A DNA stretch of 64,000 nucleotides from Callaeas wilsoni. Its lineage: Eukaryota; Chordata; Aves; Passeriformes; Callaeidae. Under the pieces are notes generated by a model. The model was not told the DNA's origin. It was given only the letters and a program-made list of their open reading frames with translations, and made no database searches. A program made the position numbers and the translations under genes. Location: NCBI GenBank assembly GCA_013398955.1, contig VWPU01008482.1:1-64000 (forward strand). The letters run 5' to 3'. Of the stretch, positions 44,803-56,292 are shown in pieces. How positions within the stretch are numbered: the stretch's first letter is position 1; every line of letters starts with the position of its first letter.

Positions 44803-45285
44803 CATGGAATCATGGAATGGGTGGGGTGGAAGGGACCTTAAACCCATCCAGTGCCACCCCTGCCATGGCAGGGACACCTTCTGCTATCCCAGACTGCTCC
44901 AAGTGCCATCCAGCCTGGCCTTGGGCACTGCCAGGGATCCAGGGGCAGCCACACCAAATCTGGGAATTCTATTCCACAGCCTCCCCACCCTCCCAGCCAG
45001 GAATTCCTTCCCAATATCCCATCTAAATCTACCTTCTTTCAACTCACAGCCATTCCCTGTGTCCTGTCCCTCCATCCCTTGTCCCCAGTCCCTCTCCAGC
45101 TCTCCTCGGGCCCCTTTAGGCCCTGGCAGGGGCTCTGCGCTCTCCCTGGATCCTTCTCCTCTCCAGGTGAACATTCCCAGCTCTCCCAGGCTGGCTCCAG
45201 AGCAGAGGGGCTCCAGCCCTGGAGCAGCTCCGGGGCCTCCTCTGGAATCTCTCCAGCAGCTCCAGCTCCTCCTGATCCCATATTC
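44803..45285 (-). mobile_element. CR1 copy, about 480 bp
   Basis: Reverse copy from aatcatggaatgggtggggt through aagggaccttaaacccatcc, ccatggcagggacaccttct, ccaccctcccagccaggaat, taaatctaccttctttcaac, ctccatcccttgtccccagt and ctccagccctggagcagctc. Its minus-strand translation gives RFRWDIGKEF and VGRLWNRIPR, as in the copy at 16652. Confidence 0.94.
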
Positions 45286-46383
45286 CTGCTGTCTGCAGCT
45301 TTAAAACTGAGCTGGGTTGACTCAAATCCTTTCCCTGGGATGTGTGGAAGTGGGATTTGTACTACTCCATCTGCTACCCGAGGAGGAGGGGGAGAAATGC
45401 ACTTTAATAAGGAGAACTTCAGGAAGACAAACATATGGACTTGGGAATTTGATGGATTCCTTTTTAATAGTTCTGAGCTCTCCAAGTGGGACTGAAAGCA
45501 TTATAATTCCCAGGAAAAAGGCGCAGGGAACAGCTCTTTAATTGGACCTGAACAAGATGATGTGAATGGAAAACAGGGAGTACTGAAATAGCTTCCCGTG
45601 GTAGATTCTCCGTCAGGGAAGTGGAGTTTTGACGGAGTTCTTCCCTGTTTAATCAACAATTTAGGATAAAAACCCAGGAATTTCTCTGCTGGATTTTTAA
45701 GCGTAACAGGATTGTAGAAATTTGGGGGAAAATGGAACAACTGGGTACTTCCAGCGTGGTTACAAAACTCACACGGAGCCGTGTTTATTCCGTATGCAAG
45801 TGGAGTGAAATGGAGTTATAGGGATGAGGTTTGGAAACAGAACAGATCCTTTGGGAATATTTATTTGCCACTTGTAGTTTTTCCCTGGCTTCCACCTTTC
45901 CTTAAAAAATTCCCTTTGGAAGGGAGGTCACACCCGGCAAAGCTGCGCTCCCACCTCCTGATTCCTCTGCTTTCCACCTCAAATTTTCCACGTTTTTCCT
46001 TCCTTTTTCTGGCTTTCCCCCAGAAATTTCTGAGCGTCTTTAAAGCCTTTAAACCAAAATTTTAATTAAATGTAAATAATGCAGCAGAGTTTATTTTAAT
46101 TTAGATTTTAAGAGTTTAGATTTTTAGATTTTTTTTTTTTTCTTTTTTTTTCCTGGAGTATTCATTCCAAGCTTAGGGAATACAACAGTGGTGTTGCCAG
46201 AGAATTCCAGTGGTGCTTTTTACCTGTTTGTCCTCTTCCAGACATATATTTTTAAGGATTCTGATCCATAGGCACTGAAAGAGCTAAAATTCAATGTTTT
46301 GTTCTCTTAGAGGATTTAAACGACTTTGGAAAAGAGCTTTGCCATAAATTATTCAAGTAATAAATATATTTGGAAAGTGTTCA
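45286..46383 (+). other. PDE4B: Intron, nothing recognised
   Basis: AT-rich intron with T runs at 46128-46150. No exon or element. Confidence 0.6.
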
Positions 46384-46495
46384 GGGTTGGATGGGACTTG
46401 GAGCAGCCTGGGATAGTGGGAGCTATCCCTGTCCATGGCAGGAGGTGGAATGGGCTGGGATTTAAGCTCCTTTCCATCCCAAACCACTCTACAAA
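46384..46495 (+). mobile_element. CR1 3' end
   Basis: Sense copy of about 110 bp: ggttggatgggacttggagc, agcctgggatagtgggagct, ccctgtccatggcaggaggt and tttccatcccaaaccactct. Confidence 0.9.
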
Positions 46496-47431
46496 ATACG
46501 GATTTTATCTTTTCATACTAAATGGGAAATCCATGTTTCTATTGAGTTTATAGGTTTAGCATTTTTTCCCGAATTTCTTACATTTATGGAAAGGTTCCTA
46601 ATTGCCAGCCTTGGGATTTGGTAGTTTCCTGGAGTTTCTTCCCAAAGAAGTCTGGGAAGACATAAGATAATAATTAGGTCCCACTTTCTTTTATATATAT
46701 ATATGTATGTATAAAAAATACATATAAAGACGTAATTATGGATATAAAATCCTGGAATGACAAAGACATCCACACCCAGGATGCAGCTATTTGGGAAAAA
46801 CATCCCTCAAGCACGGGAACAACTGGGAAAAGAAATCCTGTGCCATTTTTAGGCCGTCTCCAGAGAAGGGCTCATCAAATGTGCATGAATTCCGTCCCAG
46901 AAGCGGCTCCCGGTTCTCCCTGTTCCCGTGGTTTTTCTGGAATGTCGTGCTCTGCACACCCAGGCAGGGCTCAGGAGGGTCAGCGCTCCCAGCCGGCGCT
47001 GACGGATTGCACTCGGCAGCTCCGTGGCCTCAGGGCTGCCTTGGGAGCTCCCTTGGAAAGCAGGTGAGCTGCTGGTGGAGAGGAATTAGCCTTTTGTGTC
47101 CCTCCTGCAGTTTTCCCCTGCAAGTTTCCCCTTTTTTTTTGCATTTTTATGGATTAGTTGGTGATTGGAAACATCCATGGAAAAGGCGGAGCAGCTGGAG
47201 CCCTGTGGGACGCACGGGGGGTCAGAGGTGCTCCCCCAACACCTGGAGGTGGCACCGGGCTCCTTTGGCTCACCCAGGTGTAGGATTGGATTTATTCCAG
47301 TGGGATTCCCTCAGAGACAGCCGGGCTGGGAATTGTCACAGTTGGTGGTCCTGAGGGACCGGGAATGTTGTGTGAGGGCTGCTGAGAGCTGCTGGCACCG
47401 CCTCTGTCACCAGTGATGCCACCGGGATTAA
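46496..47431 (+). other. PDE4B: Intron with a short TA/TG microsatellite
   Basis: 46690-46730 holds tatatatatatgtatgtat and catataaa words. 46900-47060 is richer in GC. No exon recognised. Confidence 0.6.
46690..46732. repeat. (TA)n/(TATG)n microsatellite
   Basis: A run of alternating T and A followed by tgtatgta and a matching inverted acatataaa. Confidence 0.8.
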
Positions 47432-47792
47432 ACCTCTGGGCTGGAGAAGGGAAGGCTCCAGGGAAACCTCAGAGCCCCTTCCAGAGCCTAAAGGGGCTCC
47501 AGGAGAACTGGAGAGGGATGGGGACAAGGGATGGAGGGACAGGACACAGGGAATGGCTTCCCAGTGACATAGGTTAGCTGGGATACTGGGAAGGAATTCC
47601 TGGCTGGGAGGGTGGGCAGGCCCTGGAGTAGAATTCCCAGATTTGCTGTGGCTGCCCCTGGATCCCTGGCAGTGCCCAAGGCCAGGCTGGACGGGGCTGG
47701 GAGCAGCCTGGGACAGTGGGAGGTGTCCCTGCCACGGTGGGGTGGCACTGGGTGGGATTTAAGGTCCATCCCAACCCGAAGCATTCCAGGGT
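47432..47792 (+). mobile_element. CR1 copy, about 360 bp
   Basis: Sense copy: ggctggagaagggaaggctc, cctaaaggggctccaggaga, gggacaggacacagggaatg, tgggatactgggaaggaatt, tttgctgtggctgcccctgg, ttaaggtccatcccaacccg and aagcattccaggg. Confidence 0.93.
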
Positions 47793-48529
47793 TCCCTGCT
47801 GCACAGCTAAAGCAGGGAGTGCCACGTTCCGTTTTTCTGGATATTTTACCTGGAGAACAAATGGAAGCATTTACAGCAGGCGGGGAAGGATCCTGGAGTT
47901 CCCGAGCTGCTGCCTTTTCCTGGCAGAGGTTTTTTGGGATCTGCCGTGGGATCAACACTCCTGGAATGCTTTTCAATATCCCCTAATCAAGTGCATCATC
48001 AACATAATGAATTCCCATCCTGCTGCTCTCCTTGGCTCTCAGGGAAAACAATCCAAAATTGCTCAAATGCTCCTAATTCAGGATTTTCCTGAAGTATTCC
48101 AGGTAATTCTCTTTTGATCCAGGTGCTAATTGCTAATTTTGATGGCATTTCTTTTACCTGGAGTTACCTTTTCCCAAAGTGTGGAAAAGCTTTGGTGCTG
48201 AGGTGTCTTGGCATAAACTTAAACCCAGGAAAGGATTTTCCTGAACATGGAACTTTTCGTGGTTGGAAGTTTTCCGTGGTCAGCTGGGGCTGGAATTTCA
48301 TGCGAAGGGTGAACTTTGCATTCTCATTTTGATTTTAGTTGAATGCTAATGAGCCTTTAATTATCATTTCTGAAAGTTAATGACTGAGGTGATGGGCTCG
48401 GGGCTGTTCCCTGTGGTGCTCCATGAGGAATACCCAGATTCCTGCACATCCTCGGGATGAGCAGGTTGGATGCAGCTCCGGGGTGGGAATAAACCCTGCT
48501 TTGCCCAGCTCTGGTTGTTTGAGCAGGAA
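47793..48529 (+). other. PDE4B: Intron, nothing recognised
   Basis: Mixed intron between CR1 copies with no exon, array or RNA gene seen. Confidence 0.6.
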
Positions 48530-48815
48530 TGGAGGGGCAGGTGCCAATCTTTCCCCTCCGTGACCAGGGACAGGATCCAGGGAATGGCTGGAGCTGTGCC
48601 AGGGAAAGTTCCGGCTGGATATTGGGAAAAGGGGCTGGGGGGGGCACTGAACAGGTCCCTAGGGAATGGGCACATTCCCAAGGCTGCCAGAGCTCCAGGA
48701 ATGTTTGGAAAGCAGGCACAGGGTGGGATTGTGGGGGTGTCTGTGCAGGGCCAGCAGCTGGACTGGATGATCCCTGTGGATCCCTTCCAGCTCAGGAGAT
48801 TCCATGGTTTTCTCA
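48530..48815 (+). mobile_element. CR1 3' region, variant subfamily
   Basis: Sense copy: gaccagggacaggatccagg, gaatggctggagctgtgcca, gctggatattgggaaaaggg, tgtctgtgcagggccagcag, ctggactggatgatccctgt and tcccttccagctcaggagat. Its 3' end matches the type at 25625. Confidence 0.9.
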
Positions 48816-49788
48816 TTGTGACATGTCCTGGACTGGCACCACCTCGTTCCTGTCCCTCTCCACCCCTGCGTGGTTCTTCCTGAGCTTGGATGCATGGAAT
48901 TAATCCCAGTGTTGGGCAAACCCAACTTCCCATCCTCATCCTCACATTCCCTATGAAACTTCCCAAAACCTGTTGAACTGGGTTAATTAAACCCAAATTT
49001 TTAATTCTTTTCCTCAAGACCCCAGAGCTCCTTGTGCCGTTGCTGCTGCAGACCCACTCTGCCTTCCCCAGGTTGTTTTCTTGTTACATTTCTATGGAAA
49101 AAGAGGATTATTCTGGTTGCAATTTCCATGGAAACAATTACCATAAAGTATTGATTGCCCAGGATAGATTAGGAAGCATGAAAAGGATAGAGGTTGTCTC
49201 CATGGAAACACGGACATTTCGAGCTTTTTATTCCTTAAGAAAAAGAATTATTGTGGCTTTCCTCTGAACAAGTTTCTGGTCCAGTCGAAAATAATTGTGT
49301 AGTTTTAATTAAAATTGTTTGTGTAATCGGTAATCTGTTTTAATGTCATTCCCATATTGCAAGGAAAGGTCTGGAATAGCATTTTCCTAAAAAAAAATAT
49401 AAAGTATTTGCATCATTCGCACAGCATTTTTTCACATTGAAAAGTAGCTGAATTGGATCATTAACTGTCAAGGGAAAACGGGCCCAAAATTGGCCTTTTC
49501 CTTCTGGAATTTAGTGTTTTGTAGGATTTTTATGGATGGATAAAGCAGTCACCAAGCTGGGACAGCTGCTGGTGGCACAGGGAGTTCAGCTCGTCCGGTT
49601 GGGTTTGTTCAGGAAGGGCTGAAGTTGGACTTGAACTCTTCTGGTTTCAGATCTTTTATTCCCCATCTTAGGACCTGCAAGGCTTCGGTTGCTGGGGATG
49701 TTTTGGGCGCTTCAGAAATTCCTCCGGAGAAATGATGGGAGATTGGAGCCTTTGTTGTTTCAGGAATGGTTTGGATGCTCCAAGCTGG
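48816..49788 (+). other. PDE4B: Intron, AT-rich, repeat-free
   Basis: 49080-49450 is AT-rich with repeated tttccatggaaac words (49122-49210) and no mobile element. It could hold a conserved element; nothing coding recognised. Confidence 0.55.
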
Positions 49789-49970
49789 AATCAAAGAATC
49801 CCAGAATAGTTTGGGTTGGAAGGGACCATAAAGCCCAAGTTGTTCCTCCCCCGGACACTTGCCACTATCCCAGGGTGCTCCAAGCCCTGTCCAGCCTGGC
49901 CTTGGACACTTCCAGGGATGGGGACTCCACGACCTCTCTGATTGAGAAATCCCAAAATTCAAAACCAGCC
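49789..49970 (-). mobile_element. CR1 3' end
   Basis: Reverse copy: gaatcccagaatagtttggg, ttggaagggaccataaagcc, tatcccagggtgctccaagc, cctgtccagcctggccttgg and acacttccagggatggggac. Confidence 0.91.
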
Positions 49971-50135
49971 CATCCTAAATGCCAGCCTTGAAATCACTCC
50001 AAGCTTTTCCCTGGGTGTTTTGGTACCAGTGGAAACTTTACAGGAGCCTTTAAATGGATTTAGAAATCTGGTGGAATAAAAGGCCCAGAGGAAACCCTTG
50101 GAACATCCAAATCCCCATGGATGAGTCTGGGTTTG

Positions 50136-50165
50136 GAACGAGATGGGCTTGAAGGCGCCTTCCAA
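50136..50165 (+). mobile_element. CR1 3' terminus, tail to tail with the next copy
   Basis: tggaacgagatgggcttgaa followed by ggcgccttccaac is a sense CR1 end of about 30 bp that meets a reverse copy. Confidence 0.65.
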
Positions 50166-50592
50166 CATGGAATCATGGAATCATGGAATGGTTTGGGTTG
50201 AGAGGGAGCTAAAATCCCATGCCATGGACAGGGACACCTCCCACTGTCCCAGGCTGCTCCAAGTGCCATCCAGCCTGGCCTTGGAAACTGCCAGGGATCC
50301 AGGGGCAGCCACAGCAAATCTGGGAATTCTGTTCCAGTTCCTTCCCAATATCCCACCCATCCCTGCCCTCTGGCAGTGGGAAGCCATTCCCTGTGTCCTG
50401 TCCCTCCATCCCTTGTCCCCAGTCCCTCTCCAGCTCTCCTGGAGCCCCTTCAGGCCCTGGCAGGGGCTCTGAGCTCTCCGTGGATCCTTCCCTTCTCCAG
50501 GTGAACATTCCCAGCTCTCCCAGGCTGGTTCCAGAGCAGAGGGCCTCCGGGGCCTCCTCCAGACTACCCGGGAGCTCCAGCTCCTCCTGATC
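50166..50592 (-). mobile_element. CR1 copy, about 425 bp
   Basis: Reverse copy with a duplicated catggaatcatggaatc tail, ggtttgggttgagagggagc, ggacagggacacctcccact, ttccttcccaatatcccacc, ccattccctgtgtcctgtcc, gcccctt-caggccctggcagggg and ggtgaacattcccagctctc. The parts near 50340 are deleted relative to 44803-45285. Confidence 0.94.
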
Positions 50593-51114
50593 CCAGAGCT
50601 GTCCCTGCTTAGTTCCCTTGGATATTTTTTACAAATCGCTGCTTTCAGCGGTGCGAGTGGTTTGGGATGTTTCTTGCCGTCGTTTCTGCTGGAATTCATT
50701 TTTCCAGCTGTTTATGCAGCGTTACAAATTCCACAGCCCCTTGTAATATTGATGGCCTCTCCAGGGGGAAAAGTGGAGATTTTCAAAGGAAAGTGTGTAT
50801 CCAGCATCTTCCTTCCTGAGGAATTCTGCGTGGTGTGTGGATGGGAATTACTGGGATTTCGTGGCAATCTGAAAATTGGGAGAAGGCGCAAATGCAAAGG
50901 GATAAAGCAAATCTCCAGAATTTTCTGATTTTCTGGATAATGCTCTGTCCCAAGTCTTTATTATTATTATTTATTAATTAAGCACAACAAATCCTTTGTG
51001 CCATTGGATTTTCCCTGTCCTGCTCCTGGATTGCATCCCTTAGACTTTGGAAAACTCTCCGAATTTTAGGCATTAAAAAATAATCCCCAGTAAAAGAATC
51101 CAGCCATCCTAAAT

Positions 51115-51178
51115 CCCAGAATCAATTAGGCTGGAAAAGACCTCTAGGATCACTGAGTCCAACCTTTAGGAATTGAAG
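51115..51178 (-). mobile_element. CR1 3' tail
   Basis: atcccagaatcaattaggct, ggaaaagacctctaggatca and ctgagtccaacctttagg form a reverse tail of about 60 bp. Confidence 0.8.
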
Positions 51179-51280
51179 GAATCAATGTGAAATGTTAATT
51201 AGGTTTTGATTTAATGAATTTTATGGACACCACTCTCTGTTTCCTGGGAAAGATGCTCTGTGGCGAAACCAGCACCATTA

Positions 51281-51340
51281 GATCATGGAATTATGGAATT
51301 ATTAAGGTTGGAAAAGATCTCCAAGCATCACTGAATTATA
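51281..51340 (-). mobile_element. CR1 3' tail
   Basis: gatcatggaattatggaatt, attaaggttggaaaagatct and ccaagcatcactgaat; same subfamily as the tail 170 bp upstream. Confidence 0.78.
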
Positions 51341-52132
51341 TTAAATTTTTATTTTAAAATATCCTTTATGTGCTAATTGAATTATAAATAATCAAAGTGT
51401 GTTTCGAACATGGATTCCATGGAAATTCGGGAAATCATCAGGCAGCACTGCTTTATTGGAAGTCCAGGCAGGAATTCTAGAGCCAAGGGAAATCCTGATT
51501 AAATCCTGCCCTTTGGATCCCCATCAGAATCTTTGGCTTCATTTCCTTTTTTTTTTAATGTATTCAACCCAAATCTTTAATTCCATTTGCTTTCTTTAAT
51601 GAATTCCAAACAATTTTCTCCCTGCAGTGTCTCTTCCAGTGGTTATTTGTTAGGAGATTCATCAGATAAACAAAATTTGGGAATTTATAATCCAGATTGC
51701 TGGATACAAACGAGCTCCGTTATTCCTGGAATATTTCATTTGCCTCTCTCATTCCAAGCCAGGTAAATTCAAGGGGTGGATTTGATTCCAGGATGGATGA
51801 GCTGTGGGTGGAATTGTGTTCACCTTCCTGGCAGTAAATCCCGGGATCTGGATCTGCTCTTCCCAGCCTGAATCCCTCCTCCTCCTCCTCCTTTTTTCCT
51901 GGCACTGCAGCAAGTTTTGACGTTAAAGGATTGAGAGGCAAGAGGTGAAATCTCACTTCTGGAAAACAAAGGGATAAATGTGTTCCAAACCTGATTCTGC
52001 TGGATTTCTCTGGGAAATGGCGCAGGATTCCAGTGGAGCCAGAAGGAATCTTCTCCTGGAGGGAACATCAGCAAAGAAAACTGAATTCTGGGGAATGAAG
52101 TGTGTGGGACTTGGCATTAGAAAATTCTATGA

Positions 52133-52285
52133 AAAACAGAATTATAGAGCACTAAGGTTGGAAAAGAATTCCAAGATCATGGAGTTGAACCAGCACTGCC
52201 AAGGTCACCACTGCCCCATGTCCACATCCACAGGGATTTTAAATCCCTCCAGGAATGGGAATTCCACCGCTGCCCTGGTGCCAAA
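52133..52285 (-). mobile_element. CR1 3' region
   Basis: Reverse copy of the 12331 subfamily: agagcactaaggttggaaaa, gaattccaagatcatggagt, actgccccatgtccacatcc and ttaaatccctccaggaatgg. Confidence 0.87.
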
Positions 52286-54096
52286 AACCGGCCACACAAA
52301 CCAGCACAGGGAAGTTTTTTTGGAAAGAAGGAGAAAGCCAGGCTGGAAAACGGGAGTTGAACACTCCGGGTTTGGCTGGGGCAGCGTTAATTTTCTTCCC
52401 AGTGGCATTTCCAGGTCCAAAGCCGTGGGAAGAAGTTTATTTAATCCAACAGACAGGAATGAATCATTAAAGCCTGGAAAATGGAAGAGTTTTGTTTACA
52501 TGGCATGTCAGGGGTGGGTGGGGTTGTGTGTCCTGTCAGGGCTTGGAATTCCATGTCCTTGAGCAAGGTCTGGATCTTTCCTGCGCCTCCAGAGAGCTCC
52601 AAAAAACCTGGATGTGGAGGACAGCAATGGCATGTCCAAGTTTTCCCAGGTTTTAGCAGAGAGACTGGAAAGGAGGTGGAGTTTGGGGCTGTTTTTCCAT
52701 CTTGCTTCAGGATCGGTTTGGAAAGGGCTTGGTTGGCATCCAGGGCTGTCAGGAAGGGAAGGGATGCAGGGAATGCCCAAACATGAGGATATAGGGAATA
52801 TTCCTCCTGCCTGGCTCCTCCCCACCCGTTGATTCCCAGCTGCCCAGATTCTGGGATAGGTTTGGCTGCCCAGTAATCCCCATGTGGGACGTGGCTTTGA
52901 ACGTGTCCTGCTGGTGGATTTCTCATTCCGGAATCCCGGATCCAGCAGAATTTACCTTCCCCTTTTCTTTCCGGTTTCCAGGAGATTTTGGGGAGGCTCA
53001 AAGGGGGCTGGGTGACATTTAGGGGCTCACCCCTGAATCTGTTCCCAGGCACCCTCTGGTACAAGCCATCCCTAAATCCTTGTTTTTGTCTCTCAGTGAC
53101 CTCCCGTGATCCCATCCCTGGGATTGGGGTTTCCCCCACATCGGGATTTCTAAGGAATCGTTTTAGGAACCAGATTTAAGCTGGGCTCAGCCCCATCGCT
53201 TTAATCTGAGCCAGATGAGCCCCACAAAGGAGTGCTGCTCACTCTGATTAAATGAGGGCCTCTCCATTGGAAAACCAGGAATTCCCCCAGAAAACAGTGC
53301 TTGGAAATGGATTTTTTTCTGTTTAGCTAAATACTCTTAAAAGCTGATTTTTTGCTTTTATGGCTTTTTAGCCATTTTTTGTACCAGACTCCAGCGAGTT
53401 TTTCATAATTCCCTTTTTAAAATCAAAGGTTCCGAGCTGACCTCAGTGCTGGATTCTGCTTCCCATCCTGCTCTGCGTCGTTCCTTACGTTTAGATCTCA
53501 ATTATTCCCAGCAAATCCAATGTTTTTCCTGCTTTATCCCCAAAACCTTTGCTTTCTGCCCTCTGTCTTCGTGCTCTGGTTCCCTTCATCAGCACAAGAG
53601 CTGATAAATATTTAGTGTGATATAAATAAGCACCTCGAAACCACGTTAAACACTCCATCAATTAAAATTCCTGCTAATTGAAGGCAAAACTTGTCAGTCT
53701 GAAGGAAAATAATTCCATGAAGGCAGGAAAAACGGCATTTAAGAAGGAATGGCGTTGTTTTGGCAGCTACAAAACAATTGCAGGTTTTTCAGAATATATG
53801 TAATTATTTTCTTCTCTTTTTAAGCTTTTTTCCTCGCAAATTGAGGATGAGGCCTTGCTGGGGATTTGGGAATTTCCCTGCCAGCATCCATAAACAGGAA
53901 TGTGCAAACTCCCACTTTTCAGCCGGAAACAATCAGGCTGTGGAGACAAAACAAAGATTTTTTTAATATATTTTTTTTCATTCCCGGATTTTTTTTTTCC
54001 CTTTTTTAATAGTTTCAGGAATGTCTGGTTTTTGTAGCTTGGGTTCAAATTGTTTCTTTTTGTACTTGAATTTGTGGAGTCAATCCCTGGTTTGGA
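52286..54096 (+). other. PDE4B: Intron, nothing recognised
   Basis: The minus-strand frame at 52441-53139 (232 codons) is long, but it has no recognisable domain and no supporting splice or start context. 53580-53730 is AT-rich and repeat-free. Confidence 0.55.
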
Positions 54097-54205
54097 ATCA
54101 CCGAATCCCGGAATGGGTTGGGTTGGCAAGGACCTTGAGGATGATCCCATGGGCAGTGACACCTTCCCACTATCCCAGACTGCTCTGAGCCCCATCCAAC
54201 CTCAA
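54097..54205 (-). mobile_element. CR1 3' end
   Basis: Reverse copy: aatcaccgaatcccggaatg, ggttgggttggcaaggacct, gggcagtgacaccttcccac and tgctctgagccccatccaac. Confidence 0.88.
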
Positions 54206-55127
54206 AGAAAACCCGGAATGCTCCGTGTTTAATTTTGGAATCGAGGGAAAAACGGGAATTGCTTTACACAGCAGATCTGCCGGAGCAAGAGGAAGGGGGT
54301 AGTGATAGGATCGAGGAAAAGCTGAGGATGACGGAGCAGATGAAAAGCGGGAGATGGAAGATCCGTGAGTGTGTGGGCTGGCAGAAAATGCGGATCAGCA
54401 GGAGACGGAGCAGTCTGGGATGCCAGCAGGGGTGCAGGGATGGCAAGGCAGGTACTGAAAGCTGAAACCGGCCTCTGGAACAGGGATTTGCTTCCCAAAT
54501 TCCCGGTTTAGTCCAGAGTTGGCAGCTGCCGATGCGTGGCTGGAAGCAGAGTTTGTCCCTGGAGATCTGCAGGGAAAATCAGAGTTTCTGCTGGAGACCT
54601 GGAGTGAAGGACTCGGAGATGCCAGGGAAAATCCCAATGAGCCGAACATTCCCGTTTCACATCCTTCTTCCTGGAAAAAAGCAAACAAATCCACTCTGGG
54701 GAGGGCACAAAAGGTTTTCCGTGCTGGGATATGAGGCGGATTTGGGATGATGAGCTCACCGATGTTGAGCCAGGGAAGGGATCAGCCTTGGAATTTGGGA
54801 TGTTCCCGCTGCTCCTCGGTGCTGCCACTTGTGAACCCCCGTGGATGGGCCGGGTTCCTTCTGCTCCCAGAACAGGGGCGGCGAGAGCTGAACCGTCTGC
54901 CCCAGAAAGCTGGGAAATCTCCAGCTGGGAATTCGTGGTTGGAGCACAGACATGGCCCTGTGGAAGCAGCCGGTTGGGAAGGAGCCTGTCCAGAACCCTT
55001 CCTTTATCCCTAATTTAGGCTGAGTTTTCTGCCCAATGTTTCCCAATTTTTAGGTGATTCTTGGTGGCCTTGGGAAGTTCCTTCTCTGACTCTCCTCTGG
55101 CAGTTGGTGCAGTTGGAGATTTTCCAT
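54206..55127 (+). other. PDE4B: Intron, nothing recognised
   Basis: Intron with overlapping GC-rich open frames on both strands (54508-54828 minus, 54731-55018 plus) and no recognised protein. Confidence 0.55.
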
Positions 55128-55420
55128 CCCAGACTGGTCTGGATTGGGAAAAACCTTAAAGCTCATCCCATCCATGGGCAGGGAGACCTTCCATAGACCA
55201 GGCTGCTCCAAGCTGGCCTTGGACACTGCCAGGGATCCGGGGGCAGCCACAGCAAATCTGGGAATTCTATTCCAGGGCCTCCCAGGGAACAATTCCTTCA
55301 CAATATCCCGTCTATCCCTGTCGTCTGGCAGTGGGAAGCCATTCCCTGTGTCCTGTCCCTCTGTCCCGTGTCCCAAGTCCCTCTCCAGCTCTCCTGGAGC
55401 CCCTTTAGGCCCTGGGTCCC
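55128..55420 (-). mobile_element. CR1 3' region, about 290 bp
   Basis: Reverse copy: gactggtctggattgggaaa, catgggcagggagaccttcc, cagggatccgggggcagcca, gggcctcccagggaacaatt, gtctggcagtgggaagccat and ctccagctctcctggagccc. Confidence 0.93.
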
Positions 55421-56171
55421 TCCGGAAAGCTCCAGAATGCTGGAATTCCTGGCTCAGTGCCTGTAGGACCGTTGCTCCTGGTGGAGGGGGCTCTTTTCCG
55501 CCTGCTCTGCCCTCGGGATCCGTGAAGCCACAGGAACAGGTCGAGGCTTTGGAGCCGAGTTGTCGTTCCCGGGCTCTCCCTGTTCTCCGTCTCCTTTTGG
55601 TGTCCTCTGAATCAGATCAGGGACAGCAGCAGTGGCTGGGCCACCGCAGCCCCAGCAGGTCCCGTTTTTGTAAAGTCACCCCATTCCTGCTTGTTCTGAA
55701 AGCTCTGAGGTGAACGTTGCAATAGCCAGAGGAACAGCCCGTGTTCTCTGGGAAAAGGGAGCGTGTCTCTTACCAGGCTCAGCAAAATTCCGGGATCAGA
55801 AATGTCAGGTGGAGGAGAAACTTTGTTTTATTAGCGAGGCCTTCGGTGACGTCTTTAATCTCCAGCTGAATCTCTTTCATCTTTTCATCAATTATGGAAA
55901 AGAAATGATTAAATATCCCTGCAAGGTGCAGAGCAAACCTCTGACTTGCCTCCGCATCATTCCATCGGGTCAGTCAGCTGGAATTCCAGCCCCTTTCCCA
56001 CAGCCCCGTGCTGCAGGGAGCCCATCTGGAACTGTGTTTTTTAAATTCAAAGCAAACCCTTCAATCTCCAGCTGTCCCAGTTGCTAATTCCCCTCTCCTG
56101 GAAGTTGAGGGGTTATTTTTGTGTTGGTTTGGAAGGAATATTTGGAAGGTTTCAGGATGCTGTCTGTGAAT
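55421..56171 (+). other. PDE4B: Intron, nothing recognised
   Basis: Mixed intron; the open frame at 55710-56087 shows no domain. Confidence 0.55.
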
Positions 56172-56292
56172 TCCAGAATCCCACAATCATTGAGGTTGGA
56201 AAAGCTCTCCAAGACCATCGAGTCCCTTCCCAGAATTCCAGGATGGTTTGGGTTGAAAGGGACCGTAAATCCCATCCCATTCCACGCCTGGA
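56172..56292 (-). mobile_element. Two CR1 tails in tandem, both reverse
   Basis: First tail: ccagaatcccacaatcattg, aggttggaaaagctctccaa, gaccatcgagtccctt (to about 56226). Second: cagaattccaggatggtttg, ggttgaaagggaccgtaaat, cccatcccattcc. The two belong to different subfamilies, so one inserted at or near the other. Confidence 0.82.

Larger units (their letters stand above)
50593..52132 (+). other. PDE4B: Intron with two short CR1 tails
   Basis: AT-rich intron. The CR1 tails lie at 51115-51178 and 51281-51340. No exon recognised. Confidence 0.6.

Noticed and set aside
52612..52660. ctggatgtggaggacagcaa as a possible start of the UCR1 exon (DVED-like)
   Set aside because: The following codons do not match GPSPGRSPLD, and no acceptor with a matching phase precedes it.
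52441..53139. 232-codon minus-strand frame
   Set aside because: Overlaps a CR1 fragment boundary and has no recognisable domain, no acceptor or donor pattern and a plausible chance length for GC-balanced DNA.
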